Positions 26,362 to 35,838 of a stretch of DNA of 64,000 bases are shown in pieces. Both the position numbers and the translations under genes were made by a program. The stretch's first letter is position 1; each line of letters starts with the position of its first letter. The DNA comes from Evansella cellulosilytica DSM 2522. Its GTDB lineage: Bacteria; Bacillota; Bacilli; Bacillales; Salisediminibacteriaceae. The DNA lies in the NCBI RefSeq assembly GCF_000177235.2, contig NC_014829.1, positions 2,294,001 through 2,358,000 on the forward strand. Reading direction: 5' to 3'. The notes below the pieces were generated by a model. It was not told the DNA's origin. It did no database searches and worked only from the letters and a program-made list of their open reading frames with translations.

Positions 26362-27381
26362 ATGCATACAAACATGAGTAAGTATGATCTGTTTAAATGG
26401 AGATTATATTTATGGAGCTACCCGATTATTATAGCAGCTTTGTGCTCAAATGTTTTGCAGTGGCAAAATTATAGTAATTTAATGAAATCAATAATTATCT
26501 TCTTAATAATATGGAATACCGTTGCATGGTTTTTATTATTTAAAAGAAAATACTTCAAGACTGTTGAGATAATAAGCTTATGTATAATAAGTATTACTTA
26601 TTTGTTTGTTTATGAAAGAGTATTATCTCAATTAAATGTCTCAGCTTATCTCTCGATGGAGCTCTTATTTTGGACACCGTTAATTTTTATTTATATTTTT
26701 ATTGTGCTTAAAGGAAAAAAAGGTTTCATTTATGCATTAACATTATGGATCATCACACTATGTGTACACATGTTCTACTCGTTAGATTTACCTAATGAAG
26801 TTAATTACTCATATATACAGTTTCATTTTTCAAGTATTATGTATATTACTTTTCTTTTATTTTCGCAAGTAATTTTTAGGTCATTTATTGAATCGGAAGT
26901 TATTGAAAAATATGCCTTCAAGGATTTCCTGACAGGAATTAATAACCGTAGAATGATGTATTCGTATTTAAAATCTGAAATAAAGAATAAAAAAGAGCTC
27001 ACAGTTATTTTTTTCGATATTGATCACTTTAAAAAGATTAATGACCAACACGGACATTTTATTGGTGATGAGATATTAAAAGAAGTGACCAACGTTGTAT
27101 TAACACGATTAACTAAAAACGAAACATTTGGACGGTGGGGTGGAGAAGAATTTATCATTGTTAGTAAAGGAACAGGTCTAGAAAATACGATCACACTCGC
27201 AGAAGAAATAAGAAAAACGATTAAAGATCACTCTTTTACAAATAAACTCCAAGTTACTTGTAGCTTTGGTGTAAAGCAGTTTCAGTATAATGACACATTA
27301 AACTCGTTTTTAAGTGAAGCAGATAAAGCACTATATTTAGCAAAAGAAAACGGAAGAAATAAAGTAGAAGTAACAAAATAG
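26362..27381 (+). CDS. Membrane diguanylate cyclase (GGDEF)
   Basis: A 339-residue protein with about six membrane helices in the first 180 residues and a C-terminal GGDEF domain. The active-site motif is GGEEF (260-264), with the FFDIDHFKKIND metal/substrate segment upstream. It should make c-di-GMP. No RxxD inhibitory site is obvious just before the motif. ATG 26362 is chosen because AAAGGAAAGAGG precedes it. It sits between selB and selD but has no evident link to selenium. Confidence 0.88.
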   Translation: MHTNMSKYDLFKWRLYLWSYPIIIAALCSNVLQWQNYSNLMKSIIIFLIIWNTVAWFLLFKRKYFKTVEIISLCIISITYLFVYERVLSQLNVSAYLSMELLFWTPLIFIYIFIVLKGKKGFIYALTLWIITLCVHMFYSLDLPNEVNYSYIQFHFSSIMYITFLLFSQVIFRSFIESEVIEKYAFKDFLTGINNRRMMYSYLKSEIKNKKELTVIFFDIDHFKKINDQHGHFIGDEILKEVTNVVLTRLTKNETFGRWGGEEFIIVSKGTGLENTITLAEEIRKTIKDHSFTNKLQVTCSFGVKQFQYNDTLNSFLSEADKALYLAKENGRNKVEVTK

Positions 27382-27400
27382 AGCCATGTGGCTCTATTTT
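27378..27400. terminator. Bidirectional terminator between GGDEF gene and selD
   Basis: ATAGAGCC / GGCTCTAT arms around ATGT, followed by TTTG on the plus strand. The two genes converge here. Confidence 0.7.
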
Positions 27401-27414
27401 GTTATGGTAATGAC

Positions 27415-28470
27415 CTACTTCACATAAATTTGTTTTTCTTTCGGTTCATGTACGGTACCGATGATAGTAGCTTTAGAAACAGCGTTTTCGTTTAATTGTT
27501 GCACATATTGTTCAGCTTGTTCCTTCGGTAAACTAATAAGAAGGCCCCCCGATGTAATAGCGTCACATAGAATGAGGTGGTCAATGTCAGTAAGAGACGA
27601 CTCAAAGGAAATTTTTTCCTTTAACCAAGCGTAATTTGCTTTACTTCCTCCTGGAATGACACCTTGGTGTGCAAGCTCTTTCGTTCCGTTTAGCAAAGGC
27701 ACATGATCAAACAGTATATCGAAGCTAACCTTACTGCCACTTGCCATTTCAAAAGCATGGCCCATTAACCCAAACCCCGTAATATCTGTTACAGCGTGAG
27801 GAGTGAACGATTGTAACGTTTCACATGCGATGCGATTTAACTCTGCCATCGTCTCTGTCACAGCGGTTGTTTGTTCCACACTTGTTTTGTCTCGTTTTAT
27901 ACCTGTAGTTAGAATTCCAACACCAATTGGTTTAGTAAGAACGAGTGCATCACCTGGCTGTGCACCAACGTTTTTAAAAATGCGTTCAGGGTGTACTACT
28001 CCAGTTACACTTAATCCAAATTTCGGTTCTTGATCATCAATAGAATGTCCACCTGCAATCACGGCACCAGCCTCATCGACTTTATGAGCAGCCCCTTTTA
28101 AAATTTGAGCAAGCATTTCGTGAGGTAATTTTTTTATAGGGAAACCAACGATATTAAGAACCGTTTTCGGAATACCGCCCATTGCATACACATCACTTAA
28201 CGCATTTGCAGCTGCAATTTGACCAAACATGTATGGATCATCAACAATAGGTGTAAAGTAATCGACAGTTTGAATAAGTGCAATTTCATCGGTCAACTTG
28301 TAGACACCACCATCATCTGATGTTTCATGACCTACGAGTAAACGCTCATCATTATTTGACTTCGGTAAATGGCGCAGTACCTGCGCCAGGTCACTAGGAC
28401 CAATTTTACATCCTCAACCAGCCTTTGAGGACATAGCTGTTAATCTAAATTGCTTATCGTGTTGATCCAA
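27415..28470 (-). CDS. selD: Selenophosphate synthetase SelD, itself a selenoprotein
   Basis: Makes selenophosphate from selenide and ATP. The ordinary open frame begins at 28296, but the N-terminal glycine loop lies upstream across an in-frame TGA at 28416-28414. Reading it as Sec gives AGUGCK, the SelD active site, with U at residue 19 and the usual Lys. The full protein is 351 residues from TTG 28470, preceded by AAAGGAGGTG. Further motifs are GGHSID and DITGFGLMGH. A SECIS-like hairpin follows the TGA. Automatic callers may truncate it. Confidence 0.95.
28370..28388 (-). promoter_or_regulatory. Bacterial SECIS hairpin in selD mRNA
   Basis: TGGCGCAG and CTGCGCCA form a perfect 8-bp stem with loop GTA, starting 26 nt after the TGA, so the loop begins at +34. 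A G at the first loop position and a loop 16-37 nt from the UGA fit the bacterial SECIS consensus. A smaller GGTC/GACC hairpin lies just before it. Confidence 0.7.
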
Positions 28471-28547
28471 TGAAAACACCTCCTTTACTAATACATTACA
28501 TAAAGAGAACGAGTTTGTCTAAATGGAAGTAATGAGAAGTATTATTT

Positions 28548-28576
28548 TTGATTTATTTACAATGCTATTATAGAAT
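28548..28576 (+). promoter_or_regulatory. Sigma-A promoter of the SelW-like gene
   Basis: TTGATT (28548-28553) and TAGAAT (28571-28576) with a 17-base spacer, about 45 bases before the start codon, in the intergenic region divergent from selD. Confidence 0.65.
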
Positions 28577-28620
28577 GTACTTGTACTAAGCACAAAAAAT
28601 TTATAAAGGGGACATGTCAC

Positions 28621-28857
28621 ATGGCTTACAAAATGACAGTTGAATTTTGCCAACAGTGAAACTATGCACCTAAAGCTGCGAGTTTCGCAGAAGAGCTATT
28701 TAATCATTTCCGAGCAAACATTACAAACCTAAACTTAGTTGCAAGTTCAGGTGGTGCATTTGAAGTGTTTGTTAACGGTGAAAAAGTTTATTCAAAATTG
28801 GAAACAGGTCAGTTTCCATCTACTGAAGAAATAATTAAAATAATGGAATCAAGTTAA
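28621..28857 (+). CDS. SelW-like (Rdx family) selenoprotein, CxxU
   Basis: A 78-residue selenoprotein that a standard caller would miss, because codon 13 is TGA (28657-28659). Reading through gives CQQU at residues 10-13, replacing the CxxC/CxxU redox motif of the SelW/SelT/SelH thioredoxin-like family. The downstream SGGAFEVFVNGEKVYSKLET and TEEIIKIM match the conserved part of SelW proteins. AAAGGGGAC precedes the ATG, and a SECIS-like hairpin and a terminator follow. Probably a thiol oxidoreductase. Confidence 0.92.
28676..28690 (+). promoter_or_regulatory. Bacterial SECIS hairpin in the SelW-like mRNA
   Basis: CTGCGA-GTT-TCGCAG is a perfect 6-bp stem with a three-base loop beginning with G at +23 after the TGA. 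It shares the CTGCG/CGCAG stem type and GT-starting loop with the selD hairpin. Confidence 0.75.
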
Positions 28858-28860
28858 AAA

Positions 28861-28887
28861 AAGACCTCGTTTTTCGAGGTCTTTTTT
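28861..28887 (+). terminator. Terminator after the SelW-like gene
   Basis: AAGACCTCG / CGAGGTCTT arms with a T5 loop, followed by TTTTT. Confidence 0.9.
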
Positions 28888-28975
28888 ATTATAGTAATTG
28901 TGAAGTAAATGAAGTGTACGGAACGAAATAGATAAGAACGTAGGAAAGCAAATGACGAGTGTTGTTCGAAGTCTA

Positions 28976-29580
28976 ATGCTACCCGATAAATTGAAATTGA
29001 GCAGATGAAGGTCATCATACAAAGGCTATGCTACCCGACAAAACGAAGTTGAGCAGATGAAGGTCATCATACGAAGCCTATGCTGCCTGAAAAATTGAAA
29101 CCGAGCATGCTACCCGACAAAACGAAACCGAGCAGATGAAGGTCATCATACGAAGTCTATGCTGCCTGAAAAATTGAAACCGAGCAGATAAAGGTCATCA
29201 TACGAAGTCTATGCTACCCGACAAAACGAAACCGAGTAGATGAAGGTCATCATACGAAGTCTATGCTGCCTGAAAAATAGAAACCGAGCAGATAAAGGTC
29301 ATCATACGAAGTCTATGCTACCCGACAAAACGAAACCGAGTAGATGAAGGTCATCATACGAAGTCTATGCTGCCTGAAAAATAGAAACCGAGCAGATAAA
29401 GGTCATCATACGAAGTCTATGCTACCCGAAAAATAGAAATCGAGCAGATGAAGGTCATCATACGAAGTCTATGCTACCCAAAAAAATGAAATCGAGCAGA
29501 TGAAGGTCATCATACGAAGCCTATGCTACCCGAAAAATAGAAACCGAGCAGATGAAGGTCATCATACGAAGCTAATGCTA
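28976..29580. repeat. Tandem array of 52-bp units of two alternating types
   Basis: Eleven full 52-bp units plus one 27-bp truncated unit, each beginning ATGCT and containing GGTCATCATACGAAG. In the centre of the array, type A units (ACCCGACAAAACGAA) alternate with type B units (GCCTGAAAAAT). The unit length is not a multiple of three, and no open frame runs through. No unique spacers exist, so it is not a CRISPR. It lies between the SelW-like gene and selA. Confidence 0.93.
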
Positions 29581-29649
29581 AAAATTTCTGTTAGGGATTC
29601 GCAGAGTTCAACGTTAGTTAAAAAACAACGAGACATTTCATAAAAGAAA

Positions 29650-29925
29650 AAAAGAGTGGCCGTATAGACCACTCTTTTTCTTTAGAGTTGATACTCGCTT
29701 CATCTGGGGTAAAGTCGATGTTAATCTTCTGGAAACACCTCATTTATTATCGTATTATTTTCCTTGAATGTTTGTTGCTTGTTACTTGTTCAAGCGAACC
29801 ACCCCTCAAGGTTTTTTTACGATAAATCCCTTTGACGCTGTATCACTCTCGTAAAAGGAATCATTGACTCCCTCTACACTAGTTATGATGTCCTTCTATA
29901 AGAAATTAATGTTTGGAAAATTTTT
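29650..29925 (-). ncRNA. Candidate structured RNA element, copy 1 of a tandem duplication
   Basis: About 275 bp related to copy 2 at an offset of 314 bp. Read on the minus strand it has a TTTTACGA/TCGTAAAA stem, a CCTTGA/TCAAGG stem enclosing GCTTG/CAAGC, a conserved unpaired stretch containing ATCGACTTTACCCCAGA, and a final AGAGTGG hairpin with a T run that resembles a terminator. The strand and RNA status are inferred; no clear sigma-A promoter was found. Confidence 0.45.
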
Positions 29926-29964
29926 CATTTTTTTATTTGAACTAAATAATTATGTATACTAAAA

Positions 29965-30230
29965 AAAGAGTGGCCGAATAGGCCACTCTCCTTTAGAGAT
30001 ACTCGCTTCGTCTGGGGTAAAGTCGATGTTTGTCTTTCGCCAACACCTCATTTATCATTTCGTTTTTTAATCCTTGAATGTTTGTTGCTCGTTACAAGTA
30101 CAAGCGAACCACCCCTCAAGGTCTTACGAATGATGAACCCTTAGTTGCTGTATCTCTCGTAAAAGGAATCATTGATCCCTTCTACACTATTTATGATGTT
30201 CATAATCGCAAAAATGATGTATGGAAAAAT
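29965..30230 (-). ncRNA. Candidate structured RNA element, copy 2
   Basis: Second copy of the element. The same stems are present with compatible changes (GCTTGT/ACGAGC in place of GCTTG/CAAGC). The stretch AACATCGACTTTACCCC to GAGTATC is almost identical to copy 1, with a single change. The copies differ by small indels elsewhere. It ends 24 bases before selA, which is encoded on the other strand. Confidence 0.45.
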
Positions 30231-30253
30231 AATGAAATTGGAGAGGAAATGAA

Positions 30254-31666
30254 ATGACACAACCAATTCGATCAATCCCTGCTATGCATGAAGTGCAGAA
30301 AACGGACGTATATAAAAAACTTAGCAATGATATTCCGACACTTATATTAAATAATTGGATTAAAGCTTCTATTGAGAATACGAGAAAAGATATTTTAAAT
30401 AATCGAGAAAATTATGAAGATGTATCGAGAATAGACCATATACGGAAAATTACGGAATACTTAATAAAACAATCCAATCATTTTTCTCCATTCAGGCTCC
30501 AAAAAGTAATTAATGGTACTGGAACTGTGTTGCACACAAATTTAGGTAGAGCACGTCTCAGTGAAACTGCAATGAAACGAGTTGTTGAAACATCAGCGAA
30601 TTATAGTACCCTTGAATATGATGTAGAGAAGGGAGAGAGAGGCTCACGCCATGATATTATTCAAGACCTGTTATTAAAAGTGACAAACAGCGAAGCCGCC
30701 ATGGTAGTAAACAATAATTCCGCTGCAGTCTACTTTATATTAAAAGCACTTTGTCAAGATAAGGAAGTTATCGTATCTAGGGGAGAATTAGTTGAAATTG
30801 GTGGTTCTTTTCGTGTTTCAACGATTATGGAAGAAAGTAGAGCAAAACTAGTAGAAGTTGGGACTACAAATAAAACCCACGAATTTGACTACAAAAACGC
30901 TATTACTGATGAAACAAAAATGCTGATGAAAGTACATACGAGTAATTTTAAAACGGTTGGATTTACAAAGGAAGTTTCATCTAAAGGCCTTAAAAAGATT
31001 ACCCAACAAACAAATAAAGAAATAATTATTTATGAAGATTTAGGAAGTGGCTCACTTTACCCTTTTCAGCATAATGGTATCGGTGACGAACCGGTAGTGA
31101 AAGAGGCGTTAAAGCATGCAGATGTTGTTTCTTTTAGTGGGGACAAGCTCCTTGGTGGTCCACAAGCAGGCATTATAGTAGGAAAGAAAGATATAATAAA
31201 TAAATTGAAAAAACATCCACTAGCGAGAGTGTTAAGGGTAGATAAAATGACACTAGCTGCATTAGAAGCGACGCTACAACAGTATTTATTTGGTCAAGAG
31301 CTACAAATACCTACGATAAGAGATGTCCTGCAATCAAAGGATGATGTTTTATCAAAAGCAATGACATTTTTAGAAAATTTAAATCAAAACAGTAATGTAG
31401 GCGGAGAAATAGCGAGTGATTTCTCTTATGTTGGTGGAGGAACGATGCCTACAGAAAAACTACAAACATATGGTGTAATTTTAAAATCAGAGCATTACTC
31501 AGCTAATCAACTCGAGAAAAAGTTAAGAGGCGGGGAAACTCCCGTAATTACACGTATGAAAGACGGACATGTTTTCATCGATTTTCGCACGATTACTACA
31601 GAAGAAATTGATGTATTATTAGAGTCTGTAAAAAAAGTATGTAGTAATAGAGATAAACTACAGTAA
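30254..31666 (+). CDS. selA: L-seryl-tRNA(Sec) selenium transferase SelA
   Basis: A 470-residue PLP enzyme that converts Ser-tRNA-Sec to Sec-tRNA-Sec using selenophosphate. The N-terminal helical domain (IPAMHEVQK) recognises the tRNA. The motif NGTGTVLHTNLGRA lies near residue 95, and the PLP lysine is K298 in FSGDKLLGGPQAG. The length is normal for bacterial SelA. TTGGAGAGG precedes the ATG. It is separated from selD and selB by the repeat region rather than being in an operon. Confidence 0.97.
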   Translation: MTQPIRSIPAMHEVQKTDVYKKLSNDIPTLILNNWIKASIENTRKDILNNRENYEDVSRIDHIRKITEYLIKQSNHFSPFRLQKVINGTGTVLHTNLGRARLSETAMKRVVETSANYSTLEYDVEKGERGSRHDIIQDLLLKVTNSEAAMVVNNNSAAVYFILKALCQDKEVIVSRGELVEIGGSFRVSTIMEESRAKLVEVGTTNKTHEFDYKNAITDETKMLMKVHTSNFKTVGFTKEVSSKGLKKITQQTNKEIIIYEDLGSGSLYPFQHNGIGDEPVVKEALKHADVVSFSGDKLLGGPQAGIIVGKKDIINKLKKHPLARVLRVDKMTLAALEATLQQYLFGQELQIPTIRDVLQSKDDVLSKAMTFLENLNQNSNVGGEIASDFSYVGGGTMPTEKLQTYGVILKSEHYSANQLEKKLRGGETPVITRMKDGHVFIDFRTITTEEIDVLLESVKKVCSNRDKLQ

Positions 31667-31756
31667 ATAAAGGAATAGCTACACTCGTTATACACACTAT
31701 TATAGTAATTCAAGGCTTTTCAATTAATTGTCTGCGACAGATCAAAATTTATGACA

Positions 31757-31797
31757 TGAAAAGGGGACTCAAATGAAATTTTTGAGTCCCCTTTTCA
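31757..31797. terminator. Strong hairpin terminator (selA / sspP)
   Basis: A perfect 17-bp stem (TGAAAAGGGGACTCAAA and its complement) with a 7-nt loop, directly beyond the sspP stop on the minus strand and with T-rich flanks on both sides. Confidence 0.85.
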
Positions 31798-31799
31798 TT

Positions 31800-31940
31800 T
31801 TATCCCTCACCGTTAGTTTGTGATACTTGATTTCGCTTCTTTACTTTGTGGGAGCCAGACAAAGGTGCAGGTTGGCTTGCACTATGGTGGTTTTTAGGTG
31901 AATTTCTTCGTTGATCTTTATAAGTGTTTCTTTCTGTCAT
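31800..31940 (-). CDS. sspP: Small acid-soluble spore protein P
   Basis: A 46-residue protein matching SspP (CotL) of B. subtilis, with NSPKNHHSAS, then QPAPLSGSHKVKKRNQ. AAAGGAGATGTGA precedes the ATG. In B. subtilis sspP lies beside sspO and the aconitase gene, and the same set occurs here. Expressed in the forespore in that species. Confidence 0.88.
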   Translation of the reverse strand: MTERNTYKDQRRNSPKNHHSASQPAPLSGSHKVKKRNQVSQTNGEG

Positions 31941-32119
31941 ATGTCACATCTCCTTTATCGGGTAGACTACAGCTGAAAATGATTTTTTCATCAGCTTCAA
32001 GCACATCATTTATTTTTCTCGTAAAAAAATAATTCATGCTGCACAAACAATGGTAAGTATTTTTTCTTATTTTCTGATAAAAATAAATGTGAAGTTATAT
32101 GTTAAGAGGGGGAGCAAAA

Positions 32120-32374
32120 ATGCCATACCATAAAAATAAACGCCAAGCATTTGAAGCTGCACAACAAGCTTACGTACAATTGCAAGAAGCATTTGAAAGT
32201 ATGCATTACGAAGACCCAGATTATGGTCACCAGCAAAAACTAGCTGGTCAGGAGTTGGATGAAGCAATTCAGGCTATTCAAAAAGCACATGTTACAGCAT
32301 CAGAACATCAACGAAAACAATTAGAAAAATATTCTGCCGATGTAGCAAAGTATAAACAACAATTACAGGAATAG
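32120..32374 (+). CDS. Hypothetical Gln-rich helical protein
   Basis: An 84-residue hydrophilic, helical protein (AAQQAYVQLQEAFESMH, then SEHQRKQLEKYSADVAKYK). ATG 32120 is chosen with AGAGGGGGAG upstream. Small Gln/Ala-rich proteins of this type occur near ssp genes in Bacillaceae, but no family is assigned. Confidence 0.7.
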   Translation: MPYHKNKRQAFEAAQQAYVQLQEAFESMHYEDPDYGHQQKLAGQELDEAIQAIQKAHVTASEHQRKQLEKYSADVAKYKQQLQE

Positions 32375-32385
32375 TAATCACGTTT

Positions 32386-32432
32386 AAAGGGCGACTCAAT
32401 AGGTGAAACCACCCTGCTGAGGTCGCCCTTTT
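32386..32432 (+). terminator. Hairpin terminator
   Basis: AAAGGGCGAC / GTCGCCCTTT arms with an inner GGTG/CACC-type pairing, then TTTATTAG. Related in pattern to other terminators in the window. Confidence 0.7.
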
Positions 32433-32512
32433 ATTAGTGAATGCAGTATGCTCGCACATTGCTTATAAGATGAACCCACAAATAAATAAGCTTTATCACC
32501 CTATACACTAAA

Positions 32513-32653
32513 TCATTGACGTTTCTTCGTTTTTTTGTTGAATTGACGCTGTTTAGCGCTTAACGGATCATTTACGTGTCCTTTTTCATACACACCTTCA
32601 CCCTGTGTTTTTGCATCGTTCATTCCAGGACGAGTATTCATCTTTTGCTCCAT
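32513..32653 (-). CDS. sspO: Small acid-soluble spore protein O
   Basis: A 46-residue protein with GMNDAKTQGEGV near the start and SAKQRQFNKKTKKRQ at the end, matching SspO (CotK). The start at 32653 follows TGGAGGTG; a longer in-frame start at 32725 lacks a site. It is divergent from acnA, exactly as in B. subtilis. Confidence 0.9.
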   Translation of the reverse strand: MEQKMNTRPGMNDAKTQGEGVYEKGHVNDPLSAKQRQFNKKTKKRQ

Positions 32654-32898
32654 TATTAACACCTCCAGGATTAGTTTGTGTTTAAAATAGCGGTTTAAAG
32701 AAGGAAAAAAATGAGAAATAAACATCCTTTTTATACAAATTTATTTACTAACCTAAAGTGTTAATGATAATCTAGTGGAGGGCATTTTCAATTTATGAGC
32801 GAATACTTTTAATGGAAATATGAGTATAAAATATTGAATCATATTACGAGTACTATTTCATAATAATGAATTTGTGTCCAATTTTTGAATAAAGGTTT

Positions 32899-32927
32899 TA
32901 GACAATTTTGAATTTCTATTATAGAAT
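32899..32927 (+). promoter_or_regulatory. Probable sigma-A promoter of acnA
   Basis: TAGACA (32899-32904) and TAGAAT (32922-32927) with a 17-base spacer, about 24 bases before the ATG. AGGAGGG lies between. Confidence 0.6.
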
Positions 32928-32950
32928 ATTAAATATAGGAGGGAATACAT

Positions 32951-35668
32951 ATGGCAAAAGATTCTTTGTACAATTCTAAACGTACGTTTGAAACTAATGG
33001 TAAAACGTACACTTATTTTGATCTAAAAGCAATCGAAGAGGCTGGAGTTGGAAATGTTAGTAATCTACCTTACTCGATAAAAGTTCTTTTAGAATCTGTG
33101 TTACGTCAATATGATGGAAAAGTAATTAAAGAAGAGCATGTTGAAAACCTTGCTAAATGGGGAACAGCGGACGTGAAGAACATCGACGTTCCGTTTAAGC
33201 CTGCCCGTGTTATTTTACAAGATTTTACTGGGGTTCCTGCAGTTGTTGACCTTGCTTCTTTAAGAAAAGCAATGGCTGATTTTGGTGGAAATCCAAATCA
33301 AATTAATCCTGCAATCCCTGTAGATTTAGTCATTGACCACTCAGTTCAAGTCGATGAATTCGGAGCAGCTAACTCACTACTTCGTAATATGGAATTAGAG
33401 TTTAAAAGAAATGAAGAGCGTTATAAGTTTTTAAGCTGGGCTCAAAAATCCTTTGATAACTACCGAGCAGTTCCACCAGCTACAGGTATCGTTCACCAAG
33501 TAAACTTAGAATATCTTGCAAACGTTGTCCAACATGAAGAAAAGGACGGAGAAGTAGTAGCATTCCCAGATTCTTTAGTTGGTACTGATTCACATACAAC
33601 GATGATTAACGGCCTTGGTGTACTTGGGTGGGGTGTAGGTGGTATTGAGGCAGAAGCTGGAATGCTTAAGCAGCCATCTTATTTCCCTGTTCCTGAAGTA
33701 ATTGGTATGAAATTTGTCGGATCCATGCCTGAAGGTGCAACCGCTACTGACTTAGCTTTAAAAGTAACACAAGTATTACGTGAGAAAAAAGTGGTTGGTA
33801 AGTTCGTCGAGTTCTTCGGACCTGGTATCGCAAACATGACCCTTGCAGATCGTGCGACGATTTCAAACATGGCACCTGAATATGGTGCGACGTGTGGTTT
33901 CTTCCCAATTGATGACGAAACATTAAACTACTTACGTTTTACAGGTCGAAGCGAAGAACTAGTAAGCTTAGTAGAACAATATACAAAAGCAAATGGTATG
34001 TTCTATACAGCAGGGAATGACGATCCAACATTTACTGATGTTGTAGAACTTGATTTATCAACAATCGAGCCTAACCTTTCTGGTCCAAAACGTCCACAAG
34101 ATTTAATTCCACTATCAAATATGAAAGACGAGTGGAGAAAAGCGTTAACAGCACCAGTAGGTAATCAAGGTTTTGGTTTATCAGAAGATGAAATTAATAA
34201 AGAAGCAACTGTTCAACATCCGAATGGTAAAGCGTCTACTTTAAAAACTGGCTCAGTAGCTATTGCGGCTATAACTAGCTGTACAAATACTTCTAATCCT
34301 CATGTAATGATCGGTGCAGGTTTACTAGCTAAAAATGCAGTAGAAAAAGGTTTAGAAGTTCCTGAGTATGTAAAAACAAGTTTAGCGCCTGGTTCAAAAG
34401 TAGTAACAGGCTATTTGGAAGATGCTGGGCTCATGCCTTATTTAGATCAATTAGGCTTCAACTTAGTTGGGTATGGTTGTACGACATGTATCGGAAATAG
34501 TGGTCCACTACCAGCCGAAATAGAAGCTGGAATTGCTGAAAATGACCTTACAGTAGCTTCTGTATTAAGTGGTAACCGTAACTTTGAAGGACGTATTCAT
34601 CCTTTAGTTAAAGCAAACTACTTAGCTTCACCTCCATTAGTAGTTGCTTATGCATTAGCTGGAACAGTTGATATTGATGTATATAACGAGCCATTAGGTA
34701 AAGGGAAAAATGGTGAAGATGTATATTTCAAAGATATTTGGCCAAGTCATGCAGAAATTCAAGCATCAATGGAAAAAGCAGTGGCACCAGAATTATTTAA
34801 GAAGGAATATGAGCGTGTGTTCGATGATAATGAAGAGTGGAATAAACTTGAATCTCCAGATGAAGAGCTATATACGTGGGATGAAGATTCAACGTATATT
34901 CAAAATCCTCCATTCTTTGAGAACTTATCTCCTGAGCCTGAGGATGTTAAAGAGCTAAAAGGACTTCGAGCAGTTGGTAAATTTGGTGACTCTGTAACAA
35001 CGGACCATATATCTCCTGCAGGTTCAATTGCAAAAGACAGCCCGGCTGGTAAATATCTCATGGAAAAAGGCTTAAAGCCTGCTGACTTTAACTCATACGG
35101 TTCTCGTCGTGGTAACCATGAGGTAATGATGCGTGGTACATTTGCAAACATTAGAATTAAAAACCAACTAGCACCTGGAACTGAAGGTGGTTATACGACA
35201 TACTGGCCAACAGGCGAAACAATGGCCATTTATGACGCATGTATGAAATATAAAGAAGAAGGTACTGGTCTTGTAGTTCTTGCTGGTAACGACTATGGTA
35301 TGGGGAGTTCGCGTGACTGGGCTGCAAAAGGTACAAACTTGTTAGGAATAAAAACTGTTATTGCAGCTAGCTTCGAACGTATCCATCGTAGTAACTTAGT
35401 GCTTATGGGTGTGCTTCCTCTTCAATTTAAAGAAGGTGAAAACGCAGATACACTCGGTTTAACTGGTAAAGAACATTTCGAAGTCAAGGTTACTAATGAC
35501 ATTAAACCTCGTGATTATGTAATAGTGGTAGCGAAGGATGAAGAATCAGGTAAAGAAACAACGTTTGAAGTTCTTGCCCGTTTTGACAGTGAAGTAGAAA
35601 TTGATTACTATCGTCACGGCGGTATTCTTCAAATGGTACTTCGTAACGCTTTACAAGAAGTAAAATAA
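32951..35668 (+). CDS. acnA: Aconitate hydratase AcnA
   Basis: A 905-residue aconitase of the TCA cycle that interconverts citrate and isocitrate using a [4Fe-4S] cluster. Cluster cysteines are in SCTNTSNP (about residue 445) and [13 protein letters not shown]. The C-terminal swivel domain has [11 protein letters not shown]. The length matches B. subtilis CitB (909). In B. subtilis this protein also binds iron-responsive RNA elements (known). The gene is monocistronic with a terminator after it. Confidence 0.98.
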   Translation: MAKDSLYNSKRTFETNGKTYTYFDLKAIEEAGVGNVSNLPYSIKVLLESVLRQYDGKVIKEEHVENLAKWGTADVKNIDVPFKPARVILQDFTGVPAVVDLASLRKAMADFGGNPNQINPAIPVDLVIDHSVQVDEFGAANSLLRNMELEFKRNEERYKFLSWAQKSFDNYRAVPPATGIVHQVNLEYLANVVQHEEKDGEVVAFPDSLVGTDSHTTMINGLGVLGWGVGGIEAEAGMLKQPSYFPVPEVIGMKFVGSMPEGATATDLALKVTQVLREKKVVGKFVEFFGPGIANMTLADRATISNMAPEYGATCGFFPIDDETLNYLRFTGRSEELVSLVEQYTKANGMFYTAGNDDPTFTDVVELDLSTIEPNLSGPKRPQDLIPLSNMKDEWRKALTAPVGNQGFGLSEDEINKEATVQHPNGKASTLKTGSVAIAAITSCTNTSNPHVMIGAGLLAKNAVEKGLEVPEYVKTSLAPGSKVVTGYLEDAGLMPYLDQLGFNLVGYGCTTCIGNSGPLPAEIEAGIAENDLTVASVLSGNRNFEGRIHPLVKANYLASPPLVVAYALAGTVDIDVYNEPLGKGKNGEDVYFKDIWPSHAEIQASMEKAVAPELFKKEYERVFDDNEEWNKLESPDEELYTWDEDSTYIQNPPFFENLSPEPEDVKELKGLRAVGKFGDSVTTDHISPAGSIAKDSPAGKYLMEKGLKPADFNSYGSRRGNHEVMMRGTFANIRIKNQLAPGTEGGYTTYWPTGETMAIYDACMKYKEEGTGLVVLAGNDYGMGSSRDWAAKGTNLLGIKTVIAASFERIHRSNLVLMGVLPLQFKEGENADTLGLTGKEHFEVKVTNDIKPRDYVIVVAKDEESGKETTFEVLARFDSEVEIDYYRHGGILQMVLRNALQEVK

Positions 35669-35680
35669 ATATTTTGCTAA

Positions 35681-35709
35681 AAAGAGTCCTGTATAAGGGC
35701 TCTTTTTTT
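35681..35709 (+). terminator. Terminator after acnA
   Basis: AAAGAGTCC / GGGCTCTTT arms (one G-T pair) followed by TTTT. Confidence 0.85.
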
Positions 35710-35838
35710 ATTTAGTATATTTTGTATCGAAAATGCGGAGAAAAGTATTCACCAAAAAGACACTTGTCTTTTACAGAATTATTAGTCATTATTAAATTGT
35801 GACACTATTCACATAAAAACATTTAGTAGGAGGCTAGT

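Noticed and set aside
28297-28470. selD as a pseudogene or truncated at 28296
   Set aside because: The upstream frame encodes the conserved SelD glycine loop around one TGA, with a SECIS-like hairpin, a complete selenocysteine system nearby and a good ribosome binding site at TTG 28470.
28976-29580. CRISPR array
   Set aside because: The units abut with no unique spacers, and no cas gene is nearby.
30070-30140. T-box riboswitch on the minus strand (GGGGTGG block)
   Set aside because: Other T-box parts (specifier loop, antiterminator sequence) are missing and no suitable gene follows on that strand.
32067-32267. Minus-strand open frame over the 32120 gene
   Set aside because: It overlaps a plus-strand frame that has a strong ribosome binding site and plausible protein composition.
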